NCBI GenBank assembly: GCA_905221605.1
Contig: CAJNDS010002855.1
Span: forward strand, 62,001-126,000
DNA: 64,000 nucleotides
Direction: 5' to 3'
From: Symbiodinium natans
Taxonomy: Eukaryota > Sar > Dinophyceae > Suessiales > Symbiodiniaceae
Every line of letters starts with the position of its first letter. Position 1 is the stretch's first letter. Positions 1-10,676 of the stretch are shown in pieces. A program made the translations under genes and the position numbers. A model generated the notes under the pieces. That model did not search any database. It was given only the letters and a program-made list of their open reading frames with translations, and was not told where the DNA came from.

Positions 1-1124
1 GGAGTTAGCTCGTTAAAACCTTTTGATGCCCAGTTTGCGGGACTTCATGGCTGGTGGTTCAGGGTTGAGGGTGTAGGGGTTAAGGTCTCAACAGAGCAAC
101 CGAGGAAAGAACAATCAAGGCCGCCCTATCTGAACCAACCCAAACCCTACTCCACTCAATCACTGAAAGGGCAAGTCCACTCCCCAACGCCGGTCCGGTA
201 GCACTACGGAGCATCATTATAACACTCTCACCGGAAGATGTTTCATTGAGGGAAGGTATAATTAGGGAGCGGGGGGGGGGGGGGGGAAACGCGGCCTCTA
301 GCGATTTGGCTTTGACTCGTTTTGACCCAAAGACCACGGCGGTTTGGGCCTAGGTTCTGAAGTAACCCTAAACCCTAAAAACCCTAAACCCTGTAAGGGT
401 GGGGGTTCAGGTCGGGCGCGATCCTGAGCCGAAGGGTCATGAAGTCCAGGGAAAGGTCGCGACTTCGTCGGAGCCTTTCCCAATCAATGGGCTTTCCCAC
501 GGGCGCGAGCATTTTCTCAGCCGGCGTGGAAGTCGTGTCTGGAGGGTGATCGAAATGATCGGGCTGCGTGTTTTTTTCATGAGCACCTTAAATGAAATGA
601 TTGGGCTGCGTGATTTTTCATGAGCACCTTAAAGACTAAACACTAAACTGCAAATTCCACATGGGCACAAGAACCTGGTAGGTAATAAGCAAGCACACAG
701 AATCCTCCCACATCCTCTCCTACTGGGTACCGTACGGTCTCACCCCCTGATACTTAGGTAGATTGTGCCTATGTAAGTTTTCAGGGTCTAAAGAGCCCAC
801 CCTACAAAACCCTACTTACGAGGGAGCGTAGGACTTGAAATTTGGATGCTGAGGGGTTCACGGAATCTTGGGGCGCGAGGACACCTCGCAAGCTCATGGG
901 GATCTCGGGGCCGTAAGGGGGGGGGGGGCGGGGGAAAGGAAGGGGGGGGTTGTTGAAACGGAAGATATCAGATTCTCAGATTCAGACCTACGATGTACTG
1001 GAAAAAGTACCGTCGTTCAGTGGCCTGCTTCATCGATTGTACCCTGCTCAGGTTCACACCATCCACCATCCGCGCGAGTTTCCGGGAAGATGGGGCTTTC
1101 CAAGAGGCAGCGCCCAACCTAATA
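1..1124. other. Low-density segment with a few telomere-type motifs and poly-G runs
   Basis: No recognisable gene. Short CCCTAAA pieces lie near 365-392. Poly-G runs occur at 271-286 and 917-928. A local 42-base duplication is annotated separately. The rest is sequence of ordinary complexity without a family I recognise. Open frames here are under 90 codons and overlap on both strands, which argues against coding. Confidence 0.5.
552..633. repeat. 42-base tandem duplication
   Basis: Two adjacent copies begin with GAAATGAT at 552 and 594 and end in the shared string ATGAGCACCTTAAA. They differ by a few substitutions and a small length change in a T run, so the duplication is local and fairly recent. 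No telomere-type unit lies inside it. Confidence 0.85.
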
Positions 1125-1235
1125 ACCCTAAACCCTAAACCCTAACCCTAAAACCCTAACCCTAAACCCTAAACCCTAAACCCTAACCCTAAACCCTAAA
1201 CCCTAAACCCTAAACCCTAAACCCTAACCCTAAAC
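1125..1235 (-). repeat. Telomere-type tract, CCCTAAA on + strand
   Basis: About 15 units of CCCTAAA with interspersed 6-base CCCTAA and 8-base variants. Clean sequence follows at GCAGGCACCCCC. Confidence 0.93.
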
Positions 1236-1374
1236 CGCAGGCACCCCCGACCCTAAACTCTAAACCCTACGGCACCGAGGCCCTTCTGAACCAAAAAATT
1301 GTATCTCATACGCCCCACAACCATCCAGGAGCCTCCCCTGACCCGTCTCCATCCACAGCTCCCTCTTCCCTAAA

Positions 1375-1470
1375 CCCTATAAACCCTCAACACTCAACCC
1401 AAACCCTAGCCCGAAACCCTAAACCCTACTAAACCCTAAACCCTAAACCCTAAAGGTTTAGGGTTTAGGC
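1375..1470. repeat. CCCTAAA tract turning into TTTAGGG (opposed junction)
   Basis: C-rich units run to about 1455 and switch directly to G-rich units (AAAGGTTTAGGG), forming a small palindrome. The order C-rich then G-rich is opposite to that expected from an end-to-end chromosome fusion, which would read TTTAGGG then CCCTAAA. Confidence 0.8.
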
Positions 1471-1499
1471 TCTGGCGTTGCAAAAGCCTAATTTTGAAG

Positions 1500-1885
1500 C
1501 CCTAAAACCCCTAAACCCTAATCCCTAAAACCTCGACCCTACAGATAAAACCCAGAACCCACAAACCCTGAAACCCTGAAACCCTGAAACCCTTAAACCC
1601 TTAAGCCCTTAAAACCCTTAAACCCTTAAACCTAATTATACCTTAAAAACCCTTAAACCCTAAACCCTTAAACCCTTTAACCCTCAAACCCTCAAACCCT
1701 TAAACCCTAAACCTTAACCCTTACCCCTTAAACCCTTAACCCTAACCCTAAACCTAAACCCTAAACCCTAACCCTTAAACCTTAAACCCTTAAACCCTTA
1801 AACCCTTAACCCTAAACCCTTAAACCCTTAAGCCCTTAAACCCTTAAACCCTTAAAACCCTAAACCCTAAACCCTAAAGCCCTTC
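1500..1885 (-). repeat. Degenerate tract, CCCTTAAA and CCCTGAAA variants
   Basis: An almost continuous C-rich array in which most units have an extra T (CCCTTAAA) or a G (CCCTGAAA). Local spread of the same variant implies amplification after the tract arrived here, not independent mutation of each unit. Confidence 0.85.
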
Positions 1886-3054
1886 CTTGGGGTGGAGGTC
1901 TGGGTCTGCCCCTCGATGTAATTGGCCGCTGCGTGCCAGCAAAGATCTTTTGAGGCGGTCAAAGGGTTTTAGGGTTTAGGGTTTTAGGGCTTAGGTCTTA
2001 GGCTTTAGGGCTGAGGGCTTAGGGCTTAGGGTTTAGGGTTTAGGGTTTAGGGCTTGGGCTTTACCAGGATGGGCCATTAGGCCTAATAATCCCCGTAGTC
2101 AAGCCTATAAGGGGCCTTTTTCAGGCTTCAGGGGTTCTGGGGTGTAGTAGCCCGTCCTGGAAGGGTTGAGGCCTTTAGGGTTTTGGGCTTGGGGGGGGGG
2201 GGGGTTAGGGTTTGACGGGATCTTTGGGGTTTAGGGTTTAGGGTTTAGGGTCTAGGGTTTAGGGTGTTCAGGGCTTGGGGCTCGGGCCTAGGGTGTAGGG
2301 CTTTAGGGTTTTAGGGTGTCGGGGCTTGAAGGGCTTCAGAATCTCAGGTGGTTAGGGCTTAGGGGCCTATCCAAAGATGCCTGAAAGGGCAACTCAGACA
2401 CCCCCGTAAATACCAAGCCCCATAACCCTCAAAAAACCCTAAAACCCCTGTAACCCTAAACCCCTCTCCCCTCAACCCCCAGAAAGCCGAAACCCCGAAA
2501 ACCCACCCTAAACCCTTCAACGCCTGAAACCCTAAACCCTTAAGCCGAAACCGTACCCGTAAACCCTAAACCCTACCCCTCAAGGCCAAAACCCTTTAGG
2601 GTGAAGGCTTTCCGGGATGGAACCTGAAGCAAGGTTTCGTGATTGGGGTCTAGGGTGTAACTCGACGGGTTTAGGGTCTAAAGTTTAGGGCTTAGGGCTT
2701 CGGGTTCAGGGTGGGGTTTAAGGGTTCAGGGTACATAGGGGTGAGGTTTGGGGGGGGGGGTTAGGGTTTAGGGTTCGGGGTTGAAGAGGCTTTTGGGGAA
2801 TTTCAGCGCGGGCAGTGGCTGAAATCTCACTTCCTTTGCAAGGCTTATAAAATCCCAGAGCTTCCTGGGAGGATCTAGAAAGCAAATCTCCCGCCATCTA
2901 CTTGCCATGGTAAGACCACCCGTGGGTATGTTCCCGAAACCCTGTACAATCAACCCTGAAAACTCTAAACCCCAAAAACCGGAAAACCCTACACCCCAAC
3001 CCCGAAATCTGAGCCAAAAGGTCCCCAAACCTGGGCCCTACACCGACACCCCAA
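1886..3054. other. Mixed G-rich and C-rich degenerate tracts with short spacers
   Basis: G-rich degenerate units occupy about 1965-2055, 2165-2340 and 2645-2785. C-rich degenerate units occupy about 2405-2590. Poly-G runs lie at 2190-2203 and 2750-2760. The spacers, for example 2790-2935, show no recognisable gene. Confidence 0.6.
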
Positions 3055-3177
3055 GACCCTAGACCCTAGACCCTAGACCCTAGACCCTAAACCCTAAACC
3101 CTAAACCCTAAACCCTAAACCCTAAACCCTAAACCCTAAACCCTAAACCCTAAACCCTAAACCCTAAACCCTAAACC
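3055..3177 (-). repeat. Telomere-type tract with CCCTAGA block then CCCTAAA block
   Basis: The first units are CCCTAGA and the following dozen or so are perfect CCCTAAA. The variant block sits at one end only, as in amplified telomere-proximal variants, although this tract is internal. Confidence 0.92.
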
Positions 3178-4155
3178 GCAAGATCCTTCCAAGGGCCCTG
3201 GGAAGGCGACCTTTGGTCAGACAAGAAGTCCGAATGTCACGACAGCTCATCCTCATCCTCTTCATGCACCTCCTCAGTAGGAAACCCTAAACCCTAAACC
3301 CTAAACCCTAAACCCTAAACCCTTGAGGGGAAAGGTTTGGGATTTCAGGGTCTCGGTCTTGACATGGGAGAGGGATTTGGGTCCAGGCGTGCTAAACCCT
3401 AACTTTGACGATCCTAGTGAAGACGAGTTAGGAGGGAAAGGGAGAAAACTGAGAATCTTGCTTGCATCTTACGAGGGTCCTGAGAACAACTTAAGGACAA
3501 TACCTTACTAACTCCGAAAATGATGAAGCTTTCTTGAATCTTGTAATAATCTTTTATAGTGGCTCTTGCGGAATGAATTTAAACGTTATTACGGACAACA
3601 TGTGCCTCTAAAGAGTGCTCCTTAAATCTCATTAGGATCCTGTACAAGATCTCTTCAGGAATATTCCTTAAGCTGGTTAGGATCCTTGATAACAGCTCCT
3701 TACATCTCATTCGGGTCTTTTATGGTACTCCAAAACTCCTATATGTTGCTAGGTGACTCTTAAGGAATATTCGTAAGTCGTATGAGGGACTTCGCAATGA
3801 AACGAAGATGAAAGGGTACTGAAGTTTCAGAGAACGCCGACAGTGATGGAATCACCTAATCCTAAACCCCTAAACCACCTTAAACACTATACACAGACCT
3901 GCAGAGGAAACATTGGATGATCCCGAAAGCCTCAGTCTCGGCTACGCCCAGGTTAAGAGTGTAGGGTTTAGGGTTTAAGGCTAGGGGATACCCAAAAGCG
4001 TCAAGCGCTGAGAAGCTTGACAAGAACGGTACGGTTGACCCCCCTACCCTGCAGGTCCATGAACCCATCCATTTCTAGAACTGGGCCCAAGAGCTACAAA
4101 AAAAGGAAGTTGACTTCCTAAACCTCTAGAGTCTCTAGAGTTCAGGGTCGCCGGG
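3178..4155. other. Spacer-rich segment with one short tract
   Basis: A short CCCTAAA tract lies at 3283-3323. The stretch 3400-3860 is about 460 bases of ordinary complexity in which motifs such as CTCATTAGGATCCTGTA and GGTTAGGATCCTTGATA recur loosely, suggesting an old internally repeated unit. No coding frame is convincing. Confidence 0.45.
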
Positions 4156-4411
4156 CCCTAAACCCTAAACCCTAAACCCTAAACCCTAAACCCTAAACCC
4201 TAAACCCTAAACCCTAAACCCTAAACCCTGAATCCAAGTTCAAGTATTCCGAAATCACGGGGCAGTATGCGAGGTAGGCTTGAGGGTTGAGGGTTCATTC
4301 ACGGTATCTCCAACAGGCACAGATCCAAACCCTAAACCCTAAACCCTAAACCCTAAACCCTAAACCCTAAACCCCTAAACCCTAAATCCCTAACCCCTAA
4401 CCCCCCTGCTC
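4156..4411 (-). repeat. Two CCCTAAA tracts split by an 88-base spacer
   Basis: Perfect units occupy 4156-4229 and 4327-4375, with degenerate CCCTAAAT and CCCTAACC units to 4411. The spacer 4238-4325 is unique within this window. Confidence 0.9.
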
Positions 4412-4515
4412 TGGGGAGGATTCGACATTTTTTAATAAAGAGGAGACGAGAACCAAGCCGAGATACCTCCGAGGCTTCCACGTCCTTCCCACGCATGTTT
4501 CGAAGGAATTGTATT

Positions 4516-4875
4516 GGGGTTTAGGGTTTAGGGTTTTTGGGTTTAGGGTTTAGGGTTTAGGGTTTAGGGTTTAGGGTTTAGGGTTTAGGGCTTAGGGTTT
4601 AGGGTTTAGGGTTTAGGGTTTAGGGTTTAAGGGGTCAGGGGTTAGGGTTTAGGGTTTAGGGTTTAGGATTTAGGGTTTAGGGTTTAAGGGGTTAGGGTTT
4701 AGGGTTTAGGGTTTAGGGTTTAGGGGCTTAGGGCTTAGGGCTTAGGGCTTAGGGCTTAGGGCTTAGGGCTTAGGGCTTAGGGTTTAGGGGTTGGGGTTTA
4801 GGGGCTTAGGGTTTAGGGTTTAGGGGTCTAGGGGTTTAGGGATTTAGGGATTTAGGGATTAGGTGTTTAGAGTTT
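4516..4875 (+). repeat. Long TTTAGGG tract with CTTAGGG sub-array
   Basis: About 350 bases of G-rich units. A block of at least nine consecutive CTTAGGG units sits near 4726-4782 inside otherwise TTTAGGG sequence, showing local homogenisation of a point variant. Further downstream units become GATTTAGG. Confidence 0.93.
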
Positions 4876-5238
4876 CGGGGGGTTGGAGTTTAGGATATAG
4901 CCTATATAGGTGGTTATCTTTATTAGTTTCCCTTAAATTCGTGGGACGCTTCTACAGGAGACCGGAAAGAGATCACAATTTAGAGAACTTCCCATATACA
5001 GTAGCATCGTCTTGTCCGAGCAACTCCCCAGCAGTTTTCTACCCGTCGAATTCAAGGCCCTAAACCCTAAACTCTGCACCCAAAAGCCTAAACCCTAAGC
5101 CCTAAACCCTAAACCCTAAACCCCAAACCCTAAACCCTAAGCACGGCGCCTCTCTTGCTCGCTCCATGGCCAGCAGGGCTTCCAAGTTTGGACGCCAGCC
5201 GAGCTCGTTGGAAACTTTCGTCAGGAAGACCTGAACCA

Positions 5239-5330
5239 CTACTTGGAGATTTAGGGTTCTTATCAACCCAATGAGAACTGTACTCGGGCACTTAAGGGGC
5301 TTCTAAGTGGTTCATAAGTACCTGAAACCA
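5239..5330. mobile_element. Dispersed element B, copy 1 (degenerate)
   Basis: Recognised by the order ACTTGGAG, then AACTGTACT, GGGCACTTAAGGGGCTT, AAGTGG, CATAAGTACC, TGAAACC, shared with copies at 9.5, 12.7, 17.3, 43.9, 51.7 and 52.9 kb. The terminal inverted repeats are worn in this copy. Confidence 0.65.
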
Positions 5331-5505
5331 CCAGAGAGCCCTGTGGCCCCAAACTTTCGCAACTCGCGAGCCCAACTAAACCCTAAACCCTAAACCCTAA
5401 ACCCTAAACCTTAAACCCTGAACCCTTAACCCTAAACCCTTCATAAACCCTGATGGGGAATGGTCAAAGTAGAGTAGCGGCTTCCTTCTGCGCATGGGCT
5501 CACGC

Positions 5506-5561
5506 AAAGGCACTTTCGTCGACGCTGCATCTTGCGATGCAGCGTTGACTAAAGTGCTTTT
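5506..5561. other. Hairpin with 26-bp stem and 4-base loop
   Basis: Arms 5506-5531 and 5536-5561 are reverse complements at 23 of 26 positions around the loop TTGC. In RNA, two of the three exceptions are G-U pairs, leaving one C-U mismatch. It sits in a telomere-free spacer. It could be a small RNA precursor, a solo palindromic element or a replication-slippage product. No promoter or terminator is evident, so function is unknown. Confidence 0.75.
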
Positions 5562-6085
5562 GAGTTTAGTGTTTAGGGTTTAGGGTCTAAATCGTATGAT
5601 TCGTCCTGCTGCGAGGCGTATGGTGCGCAGCATGCAGGCCATGAACCTCGACAAAAATGCAACAAACATGGCTGCAAACCGAGCTGAGCCCGACTGCTAG
5701 CCCTAAACCCTAAACCCTTAATTAAACCCAAAAACCCTAAACCCCTAAACCCTAAACCCCAAACCCTAAACCCTACACCCGAAAGCTAAGCCTGCTACCC
5801 ACTCCAAAGTCCGGCGCTTGAGTCCTTCCGCGCCCCTAGAGCTTGCTGGGCTCTGCCCTAGTCAACTCAAGCACATAGGGTGTACATAGGGGTTTAGGGT
5901 TTAGGGTTTGGGGTTTAGGGTTTAGGGTTTAGGGTTTCGGGTTTAGGGTTTAGGGTGTATATAGGGTTTGTAGAGTTTACAGGGTTGATAGGTTTTACCG
6001 GGTTTATGGGGTTTATAGGCTTTAGCGTTTTGGGCCTTTGAAGGCGAAGTTGACAGCCCCTGACTACCGGGAGCGAGAAACTACC

Positions 6086-6300
6086 TTTGCTCAACAAACA
6101 TGGTCCATACGCTAGAAAGACAAAGTACAATTGGCAGTGTAGGGCTTAGGGTTTCGGAATCGGGGTTTAAGTTTAGGGCCACCCTAAACCCTAACCTCTA
6201 CACCTTCAACCCTAAGTTTCTAGGGTACTTTGCTCAACAAAACAGTCCATACCCTAGAAGGACAAACGAAAGTACCATTGGAAGTGTAGGGTTTAGGGTT
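6086..6300 (+). repeat. 62-base direct repeat flanking opposed telomere-type units
   Basis: Copies at about 6086-6143 and 6229-6291 share TTTGCTCAACAAA, GTCCATAC, CTAGAA, GACAAA and TTGG.AGTGTAGGG. Both are followed by TTTAGGG-type sequence, and the 85 bases between them contain G-rich then C-rich telomere-type units. The flank plus its tract appears to have been duplicated as a unit. Confidence 0.82.
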
Positions 6301-7390
6301 TGGGGCTTAGGGCTTAGGGTTTAGAGGTTTAGGGCTTAGGGTTACGGTGCAGGGTTTGGGGTTCCCCTAACCCTAGAACCTGGATCCTAAACCCTAAACC
6401 CTAAACAACCTTGAAACACAGGCTTCATTAGCTCCACAAAAGCGGCCCGGTAAAGACGCGCCTGGAAGTACTCCTTGGAAAGGCCTAGCGGCGGCAACAC
6501 CTATAAACCGTAACTTGAAGCCCCTATAAACTCTACATAAACCTAAACCCTAAACCCTAAACCCTAAAAACCCTAAACCCTAAACCCTCCATAAACCCTA
6601 CAAAGCCCATGGTGTTTTACGTGCTCACAAACCTGACCCGACCCCCAAGTAGGGCTACGGGGTTGGGGTTCGGGTTTAGGGGTTCAGATAGGGTCTATAA
6701 GGTATACGGTTTAGTTCTTCGGATTTAGGGTGTGGGGTGGGGTTTAGGGGGGGTTTAGGGGTTTAGGGGTTTAGGGGTTTAGGGGTTTAGCGGTTTAGGG
6801 GTTTAGGGGTTTAGGGGTTTAGGGGTTCAGGGGCTTTGGGGGTTTGGGGGGTTTAGGGGTTTAGGGGTTTAGATAGGGGCTTAGATGAGGTGTAGATAGG
6901 GTTTTAGGGGTTTAGACAGGTTTGAGTTTAGATAGGGTTTAGGGTGTAGGGGGTAGTGCGCCTGTGCCAATTGAGTACGGTTGAGGTCTGCGTGTGTACG
7001 TCGGTCTTCGTAGGTTGAAGGTTCACAAGCTTCCCAGGTACCTGGGTATAAGACAAGATTGGGGAGGGAAACTAACATGTTCATGGTTTACGGTTCAAAA
7101 CGAAGCCGAACCTACGACAAAAAGCAAAAGCGTGTAGTGCGGGAAGGGGGGGGGGAGGGGGGAGGGGGGGAGGGGGGGCCCTTGTGTAAGGGGGACTTCA
7201 GACGGTTTATGAGCCCGTCGAGCTGAACGTCTTGAGCGCTGCTTGTGGGAGAGAGTGGGAAGAGAAAGGGAGGAAGGGCTTAGGGCTTACTATTGTGCAG
7301 GATTCGGGGTTTAGGGTTGAGGGTTTGGGGCCTTAGGCCCTTCAAAGCCTGGCCCTAGCATCCCTAGAAACGCTGAACTACTAGGGTTTA
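6301..7390. other. Degenerate tracts, TTTAGGGG octamer array and G-rich run
   Basis: C-rich tracts lie at about 6540-6600. An array built mostly of TTTAGGGG octamers fills 6735-6930. A purine-rich stretch of G runs broken by single A lies at 7143-7179. The spacers, including 6930-7140 and 7180-7290, show no recognisable gene. Confidence 0.6.
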
Positions 7391-7397
7391 GGATTTA

Positions 7398-7680
7398 CAA
7401 CCCTAAACCCTAAACCCTAAACCCTAAACCCTAAACCCTAAACCCTAAACCCTAAACGATTTGGGTCCTCAAGGGCCTTCCGCTGTGAGGGGCCAGGGGT
7501 GGCACCAAATGCGGCTTGGCGGCCATAGTTCTGCCCAAGGATGTCCTCAGCCGCGGTTTCGCCCTCAACCCTCAACCCTCAACCCTAAACCCTAAACCCT
7601 AAACCCTAAACCCTCAACCCTAAACCCTAAACCCCAAACCCTAAACCCTCAACCCTGACCCTAAACCCTAAACCCTGAAA
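7398..7680 (-). repeat. CCCTAAA tracts around a 105-base spacer
   Basis: Perfect CCCTAAA units at 7398-7456 and CCCTAAA mixed with CCCTCAA at 7563-7678. The spacer 7457-7562 is unique within the window. Confidence 0.9.
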
Positions 7681-7800
7681 AAGCCAAAAGTGCCCAATCA
7701 TACTGTATCTCACACCGAAACGCCTGTACAAGCCACCCGGAAGACCGAACAAAGCCAGCAGGAACCTCAACCCCCTCCAATCCCTGAAGTTCCAAAACTA

Positions 7801-7900
7801 GACCCAAGAGTAACTTGGAATTAAAAAAAAGGTGCCCTTTGTGGTTTCAAGGGGCAGTTCAGGGAACCTAACAGAATAAGGGCCTATTCTGGACACTAGA
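7801..7900. mobile_element. Dispersed element C, copy 1
   Basis: About 100 bases: GACCCAAGAGTAAC at the start, an A-run, GGTGCCCTTT, AAGGGGC, AGGGAACC, GAATAAGGGCCTA, and a GGA..CTAGA end. The same order of blocks is found at 14.4, 28.4, 28.7, 37.5 and 40.2 kb. I see no terminal inverted repeat, so the class is unknown. A CCCTAAA tract follows its 3' end directly. Confidence 0.78.
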
Positions 7901-9253
7901 ACCCTAAACCCTAAATCCCAAACCACCAAACTTTGAAGGCTACATCCTCTGGAGGATTGAAGAACCCCCTAACCCCCCCCCCCCCCTCCTCCCCGAAAGG
8001 TAGCCTAGGGGGAGACCCCTTCACTTGAGGAATCTTATTATACAATTCTTGGCAGGGAGTCTGGGAAGTAGGGGGGAAAGGGTTTGATATAGTGCAGGAT
8101 TTATAGCGTCATGTTTCGGGGTGGCGGTTTGTTGGGTTTTCGGGAAGCGACATTCGGACCCTTATGATGAGCAGATAAACCCTAAATCCTAAACGCTGAG
8201 CAAATATAAACAAAACCCTACACCCTAAACCCTAAATACTAAAGCCTCAACCCAAGGAGTTGTCCCAAACCCATCAGCTTAAGCTTAGGGCCCTTTCCTT
8301 CAAGGATTGGGCGGGGGGGACGGGGCTTGAATTAGACCCCCGAACCCCTAAACTCCGGGCACCTAAGCAAGTTGAGGGTTTAGGGTTTAGGGTTTGGGGT
8401 TTAGGGGGAAGGCTAAGGGCTTATCAGGTTTAGGGCTTAGGGTGCACCATTTTCCAGACAAGACTCCAGCTGAAGCTGCAGCGTGTCGTCGTAAACTCGA
8501 TCTGGCGCGTGGCTGCTCTCATTCGGGGCCCATGAAGCCTCCCCCAAAAAAGGTATTCAAGAATCTCTACCCACACCAGGCGTCCTGAATTTAAGAGGCC
8601 GGTCCAGAACCCTTTAGACGCCATGGCCATCAACGCTTAGGCCCTCAATCTAGTCTGGGGTTTAGGGCTTCTATGGCTTTAACGCCGATGCCCCAATGCC
8701 GAGGTCACCCAATAGCCTCCCAGAAGCATGTGAACTGCCCTTCTTTGTTTAAGCTGGTATCCTAAGCCCTAAACCCAAACCCTAAACCCGAAACCCTAAA
8801 AAACCCAAAACCATAAATCCTCAACACTAATGCGCTCGAAAAAAGGGGAAGAAGCCTGCCTGGAAGCACTTAAGCCCTGACGGACGAAGAAAAGCCCTGT
8901 TTTGATGGTAGAGTTCAGGGTTTAGGGTTTAGGGCTAGGGTTTAGGATTGTAGGTTTGGCTTAGGGCTTCAAGAACTCTGTAAAGAGCTCTGAAGTAGCC
9001 TATAACAAGGTTGCGGGTTCTTCAGGCAAACCCATAAAACCTTAAATCATCCCCTGAGCCGAACCCTAGAGCGCTCAACCGGCAGAAGAGACGATGCGCA
9101 GACCACCCTAAACCTCAACCCCTCAACCCCTAAAACCCGAAAACCCCTTAAACCCCTTACTCCCTAAACCCCTCAACCCGTAAATTTCTAGCCCCTTTTT
9201 ATCCCCCCAAAACCCTGAACCCTAAGTAGGACCCCCCCCCCCCCCCCCGCCTC
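7901..9253. other. Spacer-rich segment with scattered short tracts
   Basis: Short tracts occur at about 8375-8400, 8765-8800, 8915-8945 and 9100-9175. Poly-C runs lie at 7974-7986 and 9231-9248. The stretch 8430-8640 is of ordinary complexity with overlapping frames of about 65 codons on both strands, none of which resembles a known protein. Confidence 0.5.
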
Positions 9254-9470
9254 CTAAACCCTAAACCCTAAACCCTAAACCCTACACCCTAAACCCTAAA
9301 CCCTAAACCCCCCCTCTGCCGCCGTGTAGCCAAGGCGAGTCTTGAATTCCACAACCTCTGCAAACCTTCCGAAGGAAGGTTTAGGGTTTAGGATCTTAGG
9401 TTTTAGGGTTTAGGCTTTAGGGTTTAGGATCTTCGGGTTTAGGGTTTAGGGCTTAGGGTTTAGGGTTGGG
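9254..9470. repeat. CCCTAAA tract, 65-base spacer, TTTAGGG tract
   Basis: C-rich units fill 9254-9312 and G-rich units 9378-9470, in the C-rich then G-rich order. The G-rich tract abuts the terminus of element B2. Confidence 0.87.
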
Positions 9471-9604
9471 TACTTGGAGGTTCAGGGTCCTTACTAACAA
9501 CTGCACGTATAACCCACGTATAACCATATTAGGGCACTTAAGGGGCTTAGAAGTGGCGTATAAGTACAGTTATCATTGGTTGACAAGTACCATGAACCTC
9601 CAAG
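9471..9604. mobile_element. Dispersed element B, copy 2, MITE-like
   Basis: Terminal inverted repeats ACTTGGAGGTTCA and TGAACCTCCAAG define an element of about 134 bases with internal palindromic pieces (CGTATAACC / GGCGTATAAG). It has no coding capacity. A G-rich telomere-type tract ends exactly at its left terminus. Confidence 0.88.
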
Positions 9605-10138
9605 GTTGAGGGTTGAAGGGTTCCATGGATCGTTTGAGGCTTCGCAAGGGGCTCATATCAAAACTCTCCGTTGGAGAGCGGATCGGGTTTAGGAGGTTTC
9701 AGGGCTTAGGGCACAGGGCTTAAAGATTTGAGGGGGCCTCAAGTGGCCTCAGGGGTCTAAAGTCTAGGGTTTACGGTTTAGGGTTTAAAGTTTAGGGTTT
9801 AACAATAGTGGCCCTGTGCATCTTGATTATTCTTGGCCGGTTGTAGAGTTGAGGCTAAGGTTTTCGTGGTGGCCACAGGCAACCCTCATCCCCAAACGCC
9901 TGTTTTTGCAGGGTACTTTTGGGAGTCTTTTGCCCAAAGCCCTAAGCCCTAAGCCCTAAGCCCTAAGCCCTAAGCCCTAAGCCCTAAGCCCCCAGCCCCA
10001 AGCCCCAAGCCCCAAACCCTAAACCCTGAACCCTAAAATCAGAAGCCTCAGACCAAAGGCCGAATTTCTGCGGCCCCGGAGCGGGGAGTGCTCCAAGAGC
10101 TTTCCGATGTCTTGACCTGAGAAGGCCGGTCGGGTAAA
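9605..10138. other. Spacer with CTTAGGG/CCCTAAG units
   Basis: A C-rich array dominated by CCCTAAG and then CCCCAAG occupies about 9935-10035. The rest, including 9610-9760 and 9800-9930, is spacer sequence in which I recognise nothing. Confidence 0.55.
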
Positions 10139-10171
10139 CCATCATCCCCATTCAGGACTGTTAGTAGAAGG
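10139..10171. mobile_element. Element D, half copy
   Basis: CATCCCCATTCAGGACTG followed by TTAGTAGAAGGG matches the right half of the complete element D at 10225-10329. It runs straight into a TTTAGGG tract that reaches the complete copy 54 bases further on. Confidence 0.8.
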
Positions 10172-10224
10172 GTCTAAAGTTTAGGGTTTAGGGTTTAGGG
10201 TTTGGGGTTTAGGGCTTAGGGTTT

Positions 10225-10329
10225 GGGATGTTCCCTCTTACACTAACAGTCTTTCCTAGGGATTATAGTACCCCCTACCCCCTGCTATCATCCCCATTAA
10301 GGACTGCTCGTAGAAGGGGGATCATCCCA
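10225..10329. mobile_element. Dispersed element D, copy 1, MITE-like
   Basis: About 105 bases. The left arm reads GGGATGTTCCCTCTTACACT and on to AACAGTC; the right arm is its near reverse complement. Complete copies also lie at 23.5 and 50.1 kb. No protein is encoded, so a transposase would have to come from elsewhere. Confidence 0.9.
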
Positions 10330-10415
10330 AGGTCGAGGGTGGAAGGCTTCCTTGAAGGAGGGAAGTTGTAGACCTGCAGAGCATGGCTTGTTGTTAAAAA
10401 CTGACACAGCAGATT

Positions 10416-10480
10416 AGACACCCTAAACCCTAAACCCTAAACCCTAAACCCTAAACCCTAAACCCTAAAACCCTGAACCC
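10416..10480 (-). repeat. CCCTAAA tract
   Basis: Roughly nine units, perfect except the last two. It is flanked by spacers 10330-10415 and 10481-10575 in which I see no gene. Confidence 0.9.
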
Positions 10481-10581
10481 TTTGCTTGGGGAGCCTTCCT
10501 GAAGCTTGAAGTGGGCCCCGACTATGAGGATTCCTTCATTCAGGGAATCTCAAGTCCACTCTTGAGCCCCTTTAATGTTCT

Positions 10582-10676
10582 AACATGGTTATAATGGGGC
10601 TATGATACGGCTATAAGTACAGCTATTGTTGGGTTAATAAGTTAATAAGTACCCCGAACCTACAAGTATGGCTTAA
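10582..10676. mobile_element. Dispersed element B, copy 3
   Basis: CTATAAGTACAGCTATTGTTGGG followed by TAAGTACCCCGAACCTACAAG matches the right half of the B family. The left half (ATGGTTATAATGGGGC) is more divergent. Confidence 0.68.

Larger units (their letters stand above)
4876..6085. other. Alternating spacers and short tracts
   Basis: Short CCCTAAA tracts lie at about 5060-5140, 5372-5445, 5700-5780, and TTTAGGG tracts at 5887-5960. The spacers hold element B1 and a strong hairpin, listed separately. A frame of 66 codons at 4863-5063 shows no family resemblance and is probably chance. Confidence 0.5.
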
